Positions 8,141 through 16,839 of a stretch of 64,000 nt of DNA are shown here, piece after piece. The translations under genes and the position numbers were made by a program. This DNA comes from Bacteroidota bacterium. GTDB lineage: Bacteria > Bacteroidota > Bacteroidia > Chitinophagales > Saprospiraceae. The DNA lies in contig JAKQHS010000015.1 of assembly GCA_029557915.1 (NCBI GenBank), positions 30,512 through 94,511 of the forward strand. The letters are read 5' to 3'. The notes below the pieces were generated by a model. That model was not told the DNA's origin. It searched no databases and saw only the letters and a list, made by a program, of their open reading frames with translations. How positions within the stretch are numbered: the stretch's first letter is position 1; each line of letters starts with the position of its first letter.

Positions 8141-8341
8141 TTACCAGCCTTTTTTAGCGACTCCGTCCTGAATCGCCTGGAGGGCTTTGGCCTCGCTGAG
8201 CAGGCTGGTCAGTTTGTTGCCTTTTCCGTCATTGCCCTGGGCCATATAACCTCCGCGAGCCGTCTTGGTGATGACGGCATCCTTCATTTCCACGTTTTTT
8301 TCTTTGGTTTTCACATTATATGCTCTGATGGGTTCTGCCAT
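8141..8341 (-). CDS. Conserved 66-residue small protein (DUF5679-like?)
   Basis: A 66-residue basic protein from an ATG at 8341; a longer TTG-started frame back to 8476 adds nothing convincing. It begins AEPIRAYNVKTKEKNVEMKD and continues with an invariant-looking Gly/Lys-rich hairpin (RGGYMAQGNDGKGNKL) and a C-terminal helix SEAKALQAI. The spacing of the Tyr-Val-Lys, Lys, Met and Gly positions recalls DUF5679, a small zinc ribbon, but the ribbon cysteines are absent. I treat that as a possible relationship only. Alone on its strand, divergent from the ankyrin gene and 181 nt from the permease start. Confidence 0.7.
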   Translation of the reverse strand: MAEPIRAYNVKTKEKNVEMKDAVITKTARGGYMAQGNDGKGNKLTSLLSEAKALQAIQDGVAKKGW

Positions 8342-8481
8342 GTTATCTTGATTTAATGAACGGCAAAAATACTGATTTATTCCTATTAAAAGCGGTCCCG
8401 TTAAGCTTTCGTTAAAACACCGGAGCAAGGGGAAAGGGAGCTGAAAATAAAATAGCTTTAGAATCCCCAAATCCAAAAGAC

Positions 8482-8991
8482 ATGAATAGAATGAAATTTA
8501 TCCGGTCCATGGCAGCCGGTTCCCTGGGTTTAGCGGTTCCATCCGCCATGCTCCAAAGCCAGAACAACCCCAAACCGGCAAGCCTGCCTGTGGAAAAGGT
8601 CAAGGAATTCGTAGGTGTTTGTCATTCCGATCTGGATAAGGTAAAAGCCCTCCAGGCGGAATTTCCAAACCTGGTATTTGCATCCTGGGATTGGGGGGGC
8701 GGCGATTTTGAATCGGGCATCGAAGCGGCAGGGCATGTTGGCAGAAAGGACATTGTCGCCTTTTTACTGGAAAAAGGATCAAGGACCAATATCTTTTTAC
8801 TCACCATGCTGGGACAAACCGCCTGGATGAAGTCATACCTTGAATTGTACCCAAGCCATCTTTATATGAAAGGCCCCCATGGGTTTTCCCTCCTTCACCA
8901 TGCAAACAAAGGGGGTGAAGAAGCCGGCGAACTGGCGGCTTATCTTCAGCAACTCGGGCTTAAAGAAACCAGATTTAATTTATACTCCTGA
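8482..8991 (+). CDS. Exported ankyrin-repeat protein
   Basis: A 169-residue protein with an N-terminal signal (MNRMKFIRSMAAGSLGLAVPS) of Tat-like composition but without the twin arginine. Residues about 45-150 form three or four ankyrin-type helix pairs: DLDKVKALQAEFPNL, SGIEAAGHVGRKDIVAFLLEKG, and a final copy with FSLLHHANKGGEEAGELAAYLQQLG. Ankyrin repeats bind other proteins; no enzyme motif is visible. ATG start; the gene ends 26 nt before the DUF2911 gene, probably co-transcribed. Confidence 0.8.
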   Translation: MNRMKFIRSMAAGSLGLAVPSAMLQSQNNPKPASLPVEKVKEFVGVCHSDLDKVKALQAEFPNLVFASWDWGGGDFESGIEAAGHVGRKDIVAFLLEKGSRTNIFLLTMLGQTAWMKSYLELYPSHLYMKGPHGFSLLHHANKGGEEAGELAAYLQQLGLKETRFNLYS

Positions 8992-9017
8992 GTAAATGAG
9001 CAAATGAGCAGATTCAA

Positions 9018-10121
9018 ATGAAAACGGTCCATTCGGTCCTGATTTTTCTTTTTTCCATTTATGCTGCCCAGGCCCAGATGGACCTTCCACCGGTTGGAGG
9101 AAATCCGCGGGCAATCCTGTCTGAGGAAGTGGGGATCACCGGCATCACCCTCACTTACTCCAGGCCGGATGTTTCCGGGCGTGAAGGGAAGATCTGGGGA
9201 ACCCTGGTGCCCTTTGGATTTTCAACCTTCAGTTTTATCACCAACGGAAACACCGCACCCTGGCGGGCGGGAGCCAATGAAAATACAACCATCCGGTTTG
9301 AACACGACGTGCTCGTGGAGGGCAGGCCGGTCCCGGCGGGTACCTATGGGATTCATATGGCAGTCTGGCCGGACAGCGTCCTGCTCATCCTTTCAGGGCA
9401 GCACGATGCCTGGGGAAGCTTTTATTACGAAGAAAAAAACGACGTCCTGCGGGTCATCGTAAAACCATTGAAGCATGATCAACACGTGGAGTGGCTCAAA
9501 TATGAGTTTATCGATCATAAACCCAACAGCTGCACCGTGGCCTTGCTTTGGGAAAAATGGATCATTCCATTTAAAATAGAAGTGGATGTCGAAAACATCG
9601 TTTTGACACGCTTGCGCGAACAGGTCACCAGCCAGAAAGGATTCAACAGCAACAATCTCATACAGGCAGCCCAATATTGTCTGAACAACAATATCAATCT
9701 GGACGAGGCCTTGCTCTGGAGCCAGAGGGCCGTCGGCGGGTTCCAGGGCCAGAGAAGCTATTTCAGCCTCCGGAACCTGGCTGCTGTTTTTGAAAAATTA
9801 AACCGGATGACCGAGGCGGATAGTGTCATGACGGAAGCCTTGACCATGGCTACGGCCGCTCAGTACACCTCGTATAGCAGAACCCTGATCTCGCAGAAAA
9901 GGACCGGAAGGGCGCTTGATATTCAGCAAGCCAGCCTGCAAAAACACGGAGATATTTATCTGGTCAACCTGGGATTTATGTTTGTTTACTCCGCCCGGGG
10001 AGATTTCGAAAATGCCCTGAAATATGGCCAGAAAGCATTGACCCAGGCAGCAAGTCCGGGGGCCAGGGCCCAGCTGGAATCAAACCTGTCAAGGCTCAGG
10101 GAAAATAAAGACATTAATTAA
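9018..10121 (+). CDS. DUF2911 protein with TPR-like tail
   Basis: A 367-residue exported protein. After a signal peptide cleaved near AQAQ, residues about 30-190 carry the DUF2911 domain, with hallmarks ITLTYSRPDVSGREGKIWG, LVPFG, WRAGANENTTIRF and PVPAGTYGIHM. Residues about 200-365 are helical and look like tetratricopeptide repeats (LDEALLWSQRAV, NLAAVFEKLNRMTEADSVM, FENALKYGQKAL). DUF2911 proteins are common periplasmic proteins of Bacteroidota and have no known activity. The spacer before it contains an octamer-like repeat (AAATGAGC twice). Likely soluble in the periplasm. Confidence 0.88.
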   Translation: MKTVHSVLIFLFSIYAAQAQMDLPPVGGNPRAILSEEVGITGITLTYSRPDVSGREGKIWGTLVPFGFSTFSFITNGNTAPWRAGANENTTIRFEHDVLVEGRPVPAGTYGIHMAVWPDSVLLILSGQHDAWGSFYYEEKNDVLRVIVKPLKHDQHVEWLKYEFIDHKPNSCTVALLWEKWIIPFKIEVDVENIVLTRLREQVTSQKGFNSNNLIQAAQYCLNNNINLDEALLWSQRAVGGFQGQRSYFSLRNLAAVFEKLNRMTEADSVMTEALTMATAAQYTSYSRTLISQKRTGRALDIQQASLQKHGDIYLVNLGFMFVYSARGDFENALKYGQKALTQAASPGARAQLESNLSRLRENKDIN

Positions 10122-10222
10122 GGCTGGCTTCCTTTGTCTTAAACCAGGGGTCTCCGGACCAAACCGGATGTCTGAAGCAGTATATTTCCGTTTTTTATTT
10201 ATTTTGGATCAACCTTTATCGC

Positions 10223-13200
10223 GTGACCAAAACCGGATTTATCTCCCTCTTATTTTGCCTCGGCATCCTTTCCTGCAAAGAACAGAATAAACCAGCTCCA
10301 GGCGGGTTTCCGCCGGAACAGGCCCTTACCACCTTTGAGCTGGCCGATGGGTTCCAGATGGAATTGGTCGCCGCGGAACCCCTGATTTCCGACCCGGTGG
10401 CTATGGACCTCGATGAAGAGGGCAATATCTATGTCGTCGAAATGCACGGCTATCCCCTCGATAAAAGCGGCTCGGGAGTCATAAAAAAACTGACGGACAG
10501 CAATGGGGATGGTCGGCCGGATAAAAGCACGGTCTTCGCCGATCAGTTGGTTTTGCCCACCGGAATCATGCGGTGGAAAAAAGGTTTTTTGGTGGTAGAC
10601 GTCCCTCATGTGCTTTACCTGGAAGATTCGGATGGGGACCATAGAGCAGATATCCGGGACATCCTGCTCACCGGTTTTGCCCTTACAAACCCGCAGCACA
10701 TTGCAAACACGCCGGTTTTCGGGCTGGACAATTGGATCTACCTGGCACACCAGGGAGCGGTAAATCCAAAGGTTTTCCCGGAAGAATTTGGAGATACGGG
10801 TTCCGCCGTACTCTATCCTGCTAAAACCGGAGGCCCCGTCCTGCCTGCTGACGCCAATGGCCGGAATGTCCGGTTTAAGCCGGACGAATCCCTGCTGGAA
10901 ATGATGGCCGGCGAATCCCAATATGGTCAGACCTTTGATCCCTGGGGCCATCAGTTTCTGACCAGCAATGCCGACCATCTGTTCAGTGAAATCATAGCCG
11001 CGAGGTATTTGCAGCGAAGTTCCACCCTGCTCGTCGCGGATGCCACGGAAAACATACCCGATCACGGAAATGCCTGTGAAGTATATCCCATTACCCAAAA
11101 CCCGGAACATCAATTGCTCACGGATGTTGGCGTGATCACTTCTTCCTGCGGGGTGACCTGGTACGACGGCGGGTTGTTTCCGGACAGTTTTTCCAATGTT
11201 ACTTTCATTGCGGAGCCGGTCCACAACCTGGTGCATGCCGATCGTATCGCGGACCGGGGTGCCTCCTTCACGGCTTCCAGGGTGTATGAACAAAAAGAAT
11301 TCCTGGCTTCCCGGGATGCCTGGTTCAGGCCCTGTCAATTTTATATTGGCCCCGACGGCGCCCTGTTTGTGCTGGATTATTACCGCCAGATCATAGAACA
11401 TCCGGAATGGATGAGCGATGAAGTCAATAAATCCGGCACCTTGTACAACGGCAGTCACCAGGGCAGGATTTACCGCATCAGCCCCTCCGGTACCCCGCCC
11501 ATGGATTGGTGCGGAAAACTAAGCCTTGGATCCATGAATGGTGAACAACTGGCAGCGCTGCTCGATCACAAAAACAAATGGTGGCGGCGACAAGCCCAGC
11601 GCCTCCTTCTAGATAAACAAGATACCGCGGCGGCATTAGGGATACGTACTATCCTCCGAACCGGGAACATGTCGCCGGCAGGGACAGTCCATGCCCTTTG
11701 GACCCTCCGGGGAATGAATAATCTCGTATCCGAAGACCTCAAGCCGGCCCTGGAACATCCTCACCCGCGGGTAAGAGAAAATGCGATCCGGCTGGCTGAG
11801 GATGGGGGTTTGGTCCAGTCTTTATGGAATACTCTGGTCAGCATGAACCAGGATCCCGATTCAAAAGTCCGATTTCAATTGGCTTGCACCCTGGGCAGTT
11901 TTAACCATCCTGAAGCAAAAAGGGCCATCCGTAAAATTCTGTTCATGGATATTGAAGACCGATGGGTGCAGATCGCCGTACTTACCGCAGCCGGAAGCTT
12001 TGGCCCGGATATGGTCGTTGAGATGGTCCGCCAACTGGGGACTAGGGAGACCAGTGGCCGAAAACAATTTTTCGAACAATTGGGAGCGGGCATTGCCCTG
12101 AAAGGAGAACCCGCTTCGATCATCCAAACTATGGGCTTGGCTACCCAATCAGACAAAGAGCCGTCCGCCTGGTGGAAAGCGGCTTTGTTGAAAGGATTGT
12201 ATTCGGGAATAAGAACGAATAAACCCGATCCTTCATCGGTAAAAATATACCGGGACGCTTTGCCCGGTTCTTTCCAGGCAAACCAGCCTGCTGAAATCAG
12301 GGCCGCAGTGGTCCAATTGTTTACCGTTTTGGGCCTGCCCGAGGGTGAACAAAAATCGACGATGGCCTTGAGGGCAAGGAAATTCATTTCGGATCCCGCT
12401 TCTCCCGCCGGTCTTCGCAAGGATGCCATAAAAATTCTGGGATTAAACCAGGATACTTCGGATGTCCTTTTAATACAGGGCCTGCTCTCGCCGGGCGAAA
12501 CGGATGAGATTCAGGAAGCCGCCCTCCAGGCCTTTACCGATATTGCTCCCCAGGCCGCCCGTGCTTATAGCCTGGAGCACTGGAAAAACCTTACGCCCGC
12601 CGTACGCGAAGCGGCCCTTCAGCTCCTGATGAAATCCCCGCCCGGGATGTCCGCCTTGTTGAAAGCGGTCGAAACGGGCCAGATCCAGAAAAGTTCGATT
12701 GGCTGGCCAAGGACCGTGCGCCTGATGAACAGTTATACCGATTCCATTCGAGAATATTCCCGGAGACTGCTGGGCCATCCGGAAGAAAGCAGGAATGCCG
12801 TTTACGAAAAATTCCGGGCAGCCCTTTCCATGGAAGGGGATCCGGTTCAAGGGAAATCTTTATTCATGCAGCACTGTGCGATTTGCCACCAGGTAAACGG
12901 CGCCCTGGGTAAATCCATCGGCCCCGACCTGGCTACCATTCGCAACCGGGAAGCCGGATTTATACTGGCGGATATTCTGGACCCCAACCGTTCCATTGCG
13001 GATGAATATCAAACCTGGACCATTGAAAAAAAGAACGGGGAAAAACTGAGCGGGATCATATCCGCACAAACCCAGAGTTCCCTGGAACTCAAAGACGCTG
13101 CAGGAACAGCAACCCTGATCGCCAGGACGGAAATCCGGCTCCTCGAGTCTGAGCCAATGTCCCTGATGCCGGTAGGATTGGAAGGAAATCTCACCGTTGA

Positions 13201-13240
13201 GGATATGGCCGGCTTATTGGCTTTTTTAAAAGGTAAATAA
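10223..13240 (+). CDS. PVC-type heme-binding (CxxCH) lipoprotein
   Basis: A 1005-residue lipoprotein (lipobox LGILSC, cysteine near residue 18) from a GTG start that is needed to include the signal peptide. Three parts: residues about 30-410, a beta-propeller of the membrane-bound dehydrogenase family (TIGR02604 type; starts FELADGFQMELVAAEPLI); about 430-850, HEAT-like helical repeats; about 860-1005, the putative heme-binding domain (TIGR02603 type) with one c-type heme site CAICH near residue 886 and the following IGPDLA. Such proteins are abundant in Planctomycetes and Bacteroidota and are thought to oxidise sugars or alcohols and pass electrons to heme; the substrate is unproven. It stands just upstream of a PQQ dehydrogenase with a similar cytochrome tail. 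Confidence 0.93.
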   Translation: MTKTGFISLLFCLGILSCKEQNKPAPGGFPPEQALTTFELADGFQMELVAAEPLISDPVAMDLDEEGNIYVVEMHGYPLDKSGSGVIKKLTDSNGDGRPDKSTVFADQLVLPTGIMRWKKGFLVVDVPHVLYLEDSDGDHRADIRDILLTGFALTNPQHIANTPVFGLDNWIYLAHQGAVNPKVFPEEFGDTGSAVLYPAKTGGPVLPADANGRNVRFKPDESLLEMMAGESQYGQTFDPWGHQFLTSNADHLFSEIIAARYLQRSSTLLVADATENIPDHGNACEVYPITQNPEHQLLTDVGVITSSCGVTWYDGGLFPDSFSNVTFIAEPVHNLVHADRIADRGASFTASRVYEQKEFLASRDAWFRPCQFYIGPDGALFVLDYYRQIIEHPEWMSDEVNKSGTLYNGSHQGRIYRISPSGTPPMDWCGKLSLGSMNGEQLAALLDHKNKWWRRQAQRLLLDKQDTAAALGIRTILRTGNMSPAGTVHALWTLRGMNNLVSEDLKPALEHPHPRVRENAIRLAEDGGLVQSLWNTLVSMNQDPDSKVRFQLACTLGSFNHPEAKRAIRKILFMDIEDRWVQIAVLTAAGSFGPDMVVEMVRQLGTRETSGRKQFFEQLGAGIALKGEPASIIQTMGLATQSDKEPSAWWKAALLKGLYSGIRTNKPDPSSVKIYRDALPGSFQANQPAEIRAAVVQLFTVLGLPEGEQKSTMALRARKFISDPASPAGLRKDAIKILGLNQDTSDVLLIQGLLSPGETDEIQEAALQAFTDIAPQAARAYSLEHWKNLTPAVREAALQLLMKSPPGMSALLKAVETGQIQKSSIGWPRTVRLMNSYTDSIREYSRRLLGHPEESRNAVYEKFRAALSMEGDPVQGKSLFMQHCAICHQVNGALGKSIGPDLATIRNREAGFILADILDPNRSIADEYQTWTIEKKNGEKLSGIISAQTQSSLELKDAAGTATLIARTEIRLLESEPMSLMPVGLEGNLTVEDMAGLLAFLKGK

Positions 13241-13253
13241 AGAATAATCAATC

Positions 13254-13907
13254 ATGAAAGTCATTGTCACCGGGTCTACGGGTATGGTGGGGGAAGGGGT
13301 TCTGCATGAATGCCTGCACCATACCGCAGTAGAATCCATTCTGGTCATCAACCGTAAACCCTGCGGTATCCGGGATCCCAAACTTACTGAAATCATTCTC
13401 CCGGATTTCTTTGACCTATCGGGAATAAAGGCGCAATGTACCGGGTATGATGCTTTTTTTTTCTGCCTGGGGGTATCCTCGGTCGGTCTTTCCGAAACCG
13501 AATACACACGATTGACGCATAGCCTTACCCTTTACCTGGCATCCAGTATGGTTGCCCTGAATCCGGGCATGGTTTTTTGTTATGTATCCGGCGCCGGAAC
13601 GGACAGCACAGAAAAAGGCCGAATGATGTGGGCGAGGGTAAAAGGCAGGACGGAAAATGACCTCCAGAAACTTCCCTTTAAAAAAGTATTTCTATTCCGG
13701 CCGGGTTTTATTGAACCGGGGGCCGGCCTTAAAAACACCCTTCGATCCTATAAATACCTTTTCTGGCTGGTTCCGATCATCCGCTGGCTGGCGCCCAACC
13801 GGATCTGTACTTTAAAAGAAATCGGGATGGCCATGATCCATGCTGTCCTGAAAGGGTATGATAAAAAGGTCCTGGAAGTCAGCGACATTAAAAAACTCGC
13901 CCGGTAA
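13254..13907 (+). CDS. Rossmann-fold NAD(P)-binding protein
   Basis: A 217-residue atypical short-chain dehydrogenase-like protein. The nucleotide-binding loop is at the start (MKVIVTGSTGMVGEGVL), followed by an acidic/basic switch region, CYVSGAGTDS and, further on, WARVKGRTENDL in which the lysine could serve as the catalytic lysine. The classical YxxxK pair is not intact. A C-terminal hydrophobic stretch (YLFWLVPIIRWLAP) may associate with membrane. It starts 13 nt after the heme-protein stop and ends 30 nt before the PQQ dehydrogenase, so it belongs to that operon. Substrate unknown. Confidence 0.85.
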   Translation: MKVIVTGSTGMVGEGVLHECLHHTAVESILVINRKPCGIRDPKLTEIILPDFFDLSGIKAQCTGYDAFFFCLGVSSVGLSETEYTRLTHSLTLYLASSMVALNPGMVFCYVSGAGTDSTEKGRMMWARVKGRTENDLQKLPFKKVFLFRPGFIEPGAGLKNTLRSYKYLFWLVPIIRWLAPNRICTLKEIGMAMIHAVLKGYDKKVLEVSDIKKLAR

Positions 13908-13937
13908 ACTTGTTCCGTTAACCAATCCACGCTCCCG

Positions 13938-16022
13938 ATGTATAAATTTTCCGTTCAATATTGTGTCCTGACCCTCATTCTATTGACCGGCTGGTTTCCC
14001 TCCTGTAATAAACCGGTTGGAACCGACCGGGAACAAGACCTGGCCGATGAATCAAACACTTCAGACTGGTTGGCTTATGGAAGGACCCATTCAGAGAGAC
14101 GTTTCAGCCCGCTGACGGATATTGATACTTCAAATGTCTCCCGTCTTCAGGTAGACTGGTTTTTAGACCTGCCCCGCGACCACGCCCTGGTTTCGACCCC
14201 CCTGGTCATTGATGGTATCCTGTATTTTACAGGCACCGGCAATGTCGTCCGCGCGGTCGATGCCACCAATAGTAAAGCGCTCTGGACTTACGATCCGGAA
14301 ATCGCAAAGGAAATTGGCAATCACCGCAAGGTCGGCTGGAGCCATAGCAGGGGTTTGTCGTATTACCGGGGTAAGATATTCCTGGCTACCTGGGATGGAC
14401 GCTTGCAAGCCCTCGATGCCGGGTCAGGCAAATTGATTTGGAGTACCAGGACCTTTGATCTGAACAAACCCTGGTTTATTACCGGGGCGCCCAAGGCCTT
14501 TAAAGGCAAGGTGGTGATCGGGAACGGAGGCACCGAACAAGGGCCCTCCAGGGGATATGTCACGGCCTATGATGCGGAAACCGGGCAACAAGCCTGGAGA
14601 TTTTATATGGTCCCGGGAAATCCGGCCGACGGATTTGAAAATGAAGCCATGAGAATGGCAGCAGGGACCTGGACCGGCGAATGGTGGAAACATGGCGGAG
14701 GCGGCAATGCCTGGCATGGATTCACCTATGATCCCGAACTTGATTTGTTGTATATCGGGACAGGAAATGGCTCTCCCTGGAACCGGAAGATCAGGAGTCC
14801 CGGGGGCGGGGACAATTTGTTCCTTTCTTCCATTTTGGCGCTTGATCCCGATACCGGGGAGTACCGGTGGCATTATCAGACCACGCCTGGCGAGAGTTGG
14901 GATTATAACTCCAACATGGATATCGTCCTGGCTGACCTGATGCTGGAAGGAATAAAAACTAAGGTGATCCTGCATGCGCCGAAAAATGGATTTTTTTATG
15001 TAATCAACCGGGAAACCGGGAAACTGATTTCAGCCAAGCCGTTTGTGGAAACCTCCTGGGCTTCAGAAATCGATTTATCCACCGGTCGCCCGGTTGAAAT
15101 AGCGGCAGCGCGGTATGTACAGGGTCCCGGCTATGTGACTCCGGGACCTCATGGAGCCCATAGCTGGCATGCCATGTCCTTCAACCCCATCACCGGGCTG
15201 GCCTATATCCCCTCCATACACGACGGCAATGTTTATTCCGACCAGGGCATAGACCTGGCTTCCTGGCAGGCCGTTGACTTTAAGGGCGGGATCGGAGTGG
15301 GACTTACAACGCCTGAGAAATTGCCCCGTGATTATCCGGCCTCTCTCCAGGCTTGGGATCCGGTGACCCAGAAATTGGCCTGGTCCGTACCCCAGCAGGA
15401 ACTATGGAATGCGGGGACCCTCACCACGGCGGGTAAATTGGTTTTCCAGGGCAGGGCCGATGGAAAATTCCTGGCTTATCATGCCTCCACCGGTGAGATC
15501 CTTTGGACTTTTGATGCGGGCCTGGGTATTTCAGCTCCACCGATTACCTACAAGTTGAAGGGACGACAATACCTGGCCCTGCTGGTAGGTTGGGGTGGCG
15601 CCTTTGCGGGCGTTGGAAACAAGGCGCTGGGTTGGGAATACGGCAAGCATATGCGCCGCCTGATCGTATTTTCACTGGAAGGCAAGAAGGCTTTGCCCCC
15701 CTTGCCTCCTCCCTATTTTCCCGTTCCTCTGGATGCGCCGGATTTTGAGGTGAATGATTCTTTGGCAAAAGCAGGACAATCCTTGTATGGAAAATGCAGC
15801 GGCTGTCATGGTCCGGGACTTCTGGCGGCAGGTATGGCCCCGGACCTAAAAGCCTCGGCTATTGCTTTAAACCTGGACCTTTTCAGGCTGGTGGTTCAGA
15901 AGGGTGAACGGTTAAATATGGGGATGCCCGCCTATCCCGATCTTACAGATGAACAGTTGCTCTCCCTGATGCATTGGATCCGGAAAAAGGGGAATGAAAT
16001 CCTGTACCCAAAGGAACTTTAA
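13938..16022 (+). CDS. PQQ-dependent dehydrogenase with cytochrome c domain
   Basis: A 694-residue quinohemoprotein-type dehydrogenase. A lipobox-like signal (WFPSC) precedes an eight-bladed propeller of the methanol/ethanol dehydrogenase family (about residues 45-580), with tryptophan-docking segments such as ALDAGSGKLIWS, the metal-ligand region YIGTGNGSPWN and the active-site segment GESWDYNS. A C-terminal cytochrome c carries CSGCH near residue 621. Two oddities. The adjacent cysteine pair typical of quinohemoprotein alcohol dehydrogenases is missing (VGWSHSRG stands where CCDxVNRG is usual). The residue two after the catalytic Asp is Asn, not the Asp of lanthanide-type enzymes. It should oxidise alcohols or sugars in the periplasm. 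No PQQ biosynthesis genes are nearby. Confidence 0.93.
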   Translation: MYKFSVQYCVLTLILLTGWFPSCNKPVGTDREQDLADESNTSDWLAYGRTHSERRFSPLTDIDTSNVSRLQVDWFLDLPRDHALVSTPLVIDGILYFTGTGNVVRAVDATNSKALWTYDPEIAKEIGNHRKVGWSHSRGLSYYRGKIFLATWDGRLQALDAGSGKLIWSTRTFDLNKPWFITGAPKAFKGKVVIGNGGTEQGPSRGYVTAYDAETGQQAWRFYMVPGNPADGFENEAMRMAAGTWTGEWWKHGGGGNAWHGFTYDPELDLLYIGTGNGSPWNRKIRSPGGGDNLFLSSILALDPDTGEYRWHYQTTPGESWDYNSNMDIVLADLMLEGIKTKVILHAPKNGFFYVINRETGKLISAKPFVETSWASEIDLSTGRPVEIAAARYVQGPGYVTPGPHGAHSWHAMSFNPITGLAYIPSIHDGNVYSDQGIDLASWQAVDFKGGIGVGLTTPEKLPRDYPASLQAWDPVTQKLAWSVPQQELWNAGTLTTAGKLVFQGRADGKFLAYHASTGEILWTFDAGLGISAPPITYKLKGRQYLALLVGWGGAFAGVGNKALGWEYGKHMRRLIVFSLEGKKALPPLPPPYFPVPLDAPDFEVNDSLAKAGQSLYGKCSGCHGPGLLAAGMAPDLKASAIALNLDLFRLVVQKGERLNMGMPAYPDLTDEQLLSLMHWIRKKGNEILYPKEL

Positions 16023-16034
16023 TAATCCGCCGTG

Positions 16035-16838
16035 TCATCTGCAATCCGGGTTTATACCCAGGATATAGTGCTGCAAGATATTGATTTGTTTTGCCGTCTC
16101 AGCACCCAGAAAACCGCTGATCATTTCATTTTTTAAATGGCGTTCGCAAAAACCGGTTAACGGCCTGGCCAGGGGCATATAAGACCAATGCCATTTTTCC
16201 TCATGGTATCCGTGTGGACGACCGGCGGTATAGGGTTGGCAAAAGCCGTATTTCCCGGCGTGGGCGACCAGCCAATCGTATATTTTTTTTCCTTCGCCTT
16301 TTGCAAAAAAGGAATTGTCCAGTGCGTTGAGGTCCATATCGGTTCCCCAATGATGGCGGGAAGAGCCGGGCATGGAGGAGTATTCCAGGATTTTTAAGGC
16401 CCGTTTTACCGGATCTGGCGTGGTGAGGGCAAGATTCTGGCCGTCTTCCACCAGGCGTTTGCCGGTCCATTTATCTTCCCAGATTGATTTCTGACTGGTA
16501 AAGTTGCGGGTGGCCGATAGAATTTTGAGTTCTACCCCGTCCGTCTCTGCGGCCTTTGCCATTTTTACAAATGCTTCCAGGGTTTCTTTCCTGAGGAACA
16601 TCCCTTCACGGCTTGCGTATTTTTGTTCAACGGGGGCAAACCGTTCATTGCTGCCCGGATCAAATTTGCCCATCACATAATTCAGGGTATCTGTAGCCGG
16701 GGAGCTCACCGACGGCCGGGCGGCTTTCAGAGGGAGGGGTGCCTGGGGGGAATCTGGGGCGGTCTTGCATAAAAAGAAAACCGGGATGGAAAGGCTTATT
16801 AAACCGGTTGAAATCAGTCGGCCGGCCAGCTCAGGCAT
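16035..16838 (-). CDS. VanY-like D-Ala-D-Ala carboxypeptidase (M15)
   Basis: A 267-residue exported zinc peptidase of family M15B. After a signal-like N-terminus (LISTGLISLSIPVFFLC, possibly a lipobox), the catalytic core has the zinc motif SSRHHWGTDMDL near residue 160 and the second metal/catalytic motif EKWHWSYMPLA near 215; both are intact. Members trim D-alanyl peptides from peptidoglycan. It is the last gene of a four-gene operon and starts one nucleotide after the hemD stop, so translation is probably coupled. The functional link to heme synthesis is not obvious. Confidence 0.9.
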   Translation of the reverse strand: MPELAGRLISTGLISLSIPVFFLCKTAPDSPQAPLPLKAARPSVSSPATDTLNYVMGKFDPGSNERFAPVEQKYASREGMFLRKETLEAFVKMAKAAETDGVELKILSATRNFTSQKSIWEDKWTGKRLVEDGQNLALTTPDPVKRALKILEYSSMPGSSRHHWGTDMDLNALDNSFFAKGEGKKIYDWLVAHAGKYGFCQPYTAGRPHGYHEEKWHWSYMPLARPLTGFCERHLKNEMISGFLGAETAKQINILQHYILGINPDCR

Positions 16839-16839
16839 T

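Noticed and set aside
10250..11458. A 402-codon antisense frame within the heme-protein gene
   Set aside because: A shadow of the 1005-residue gene; composition and lack of motifs argue against coding.
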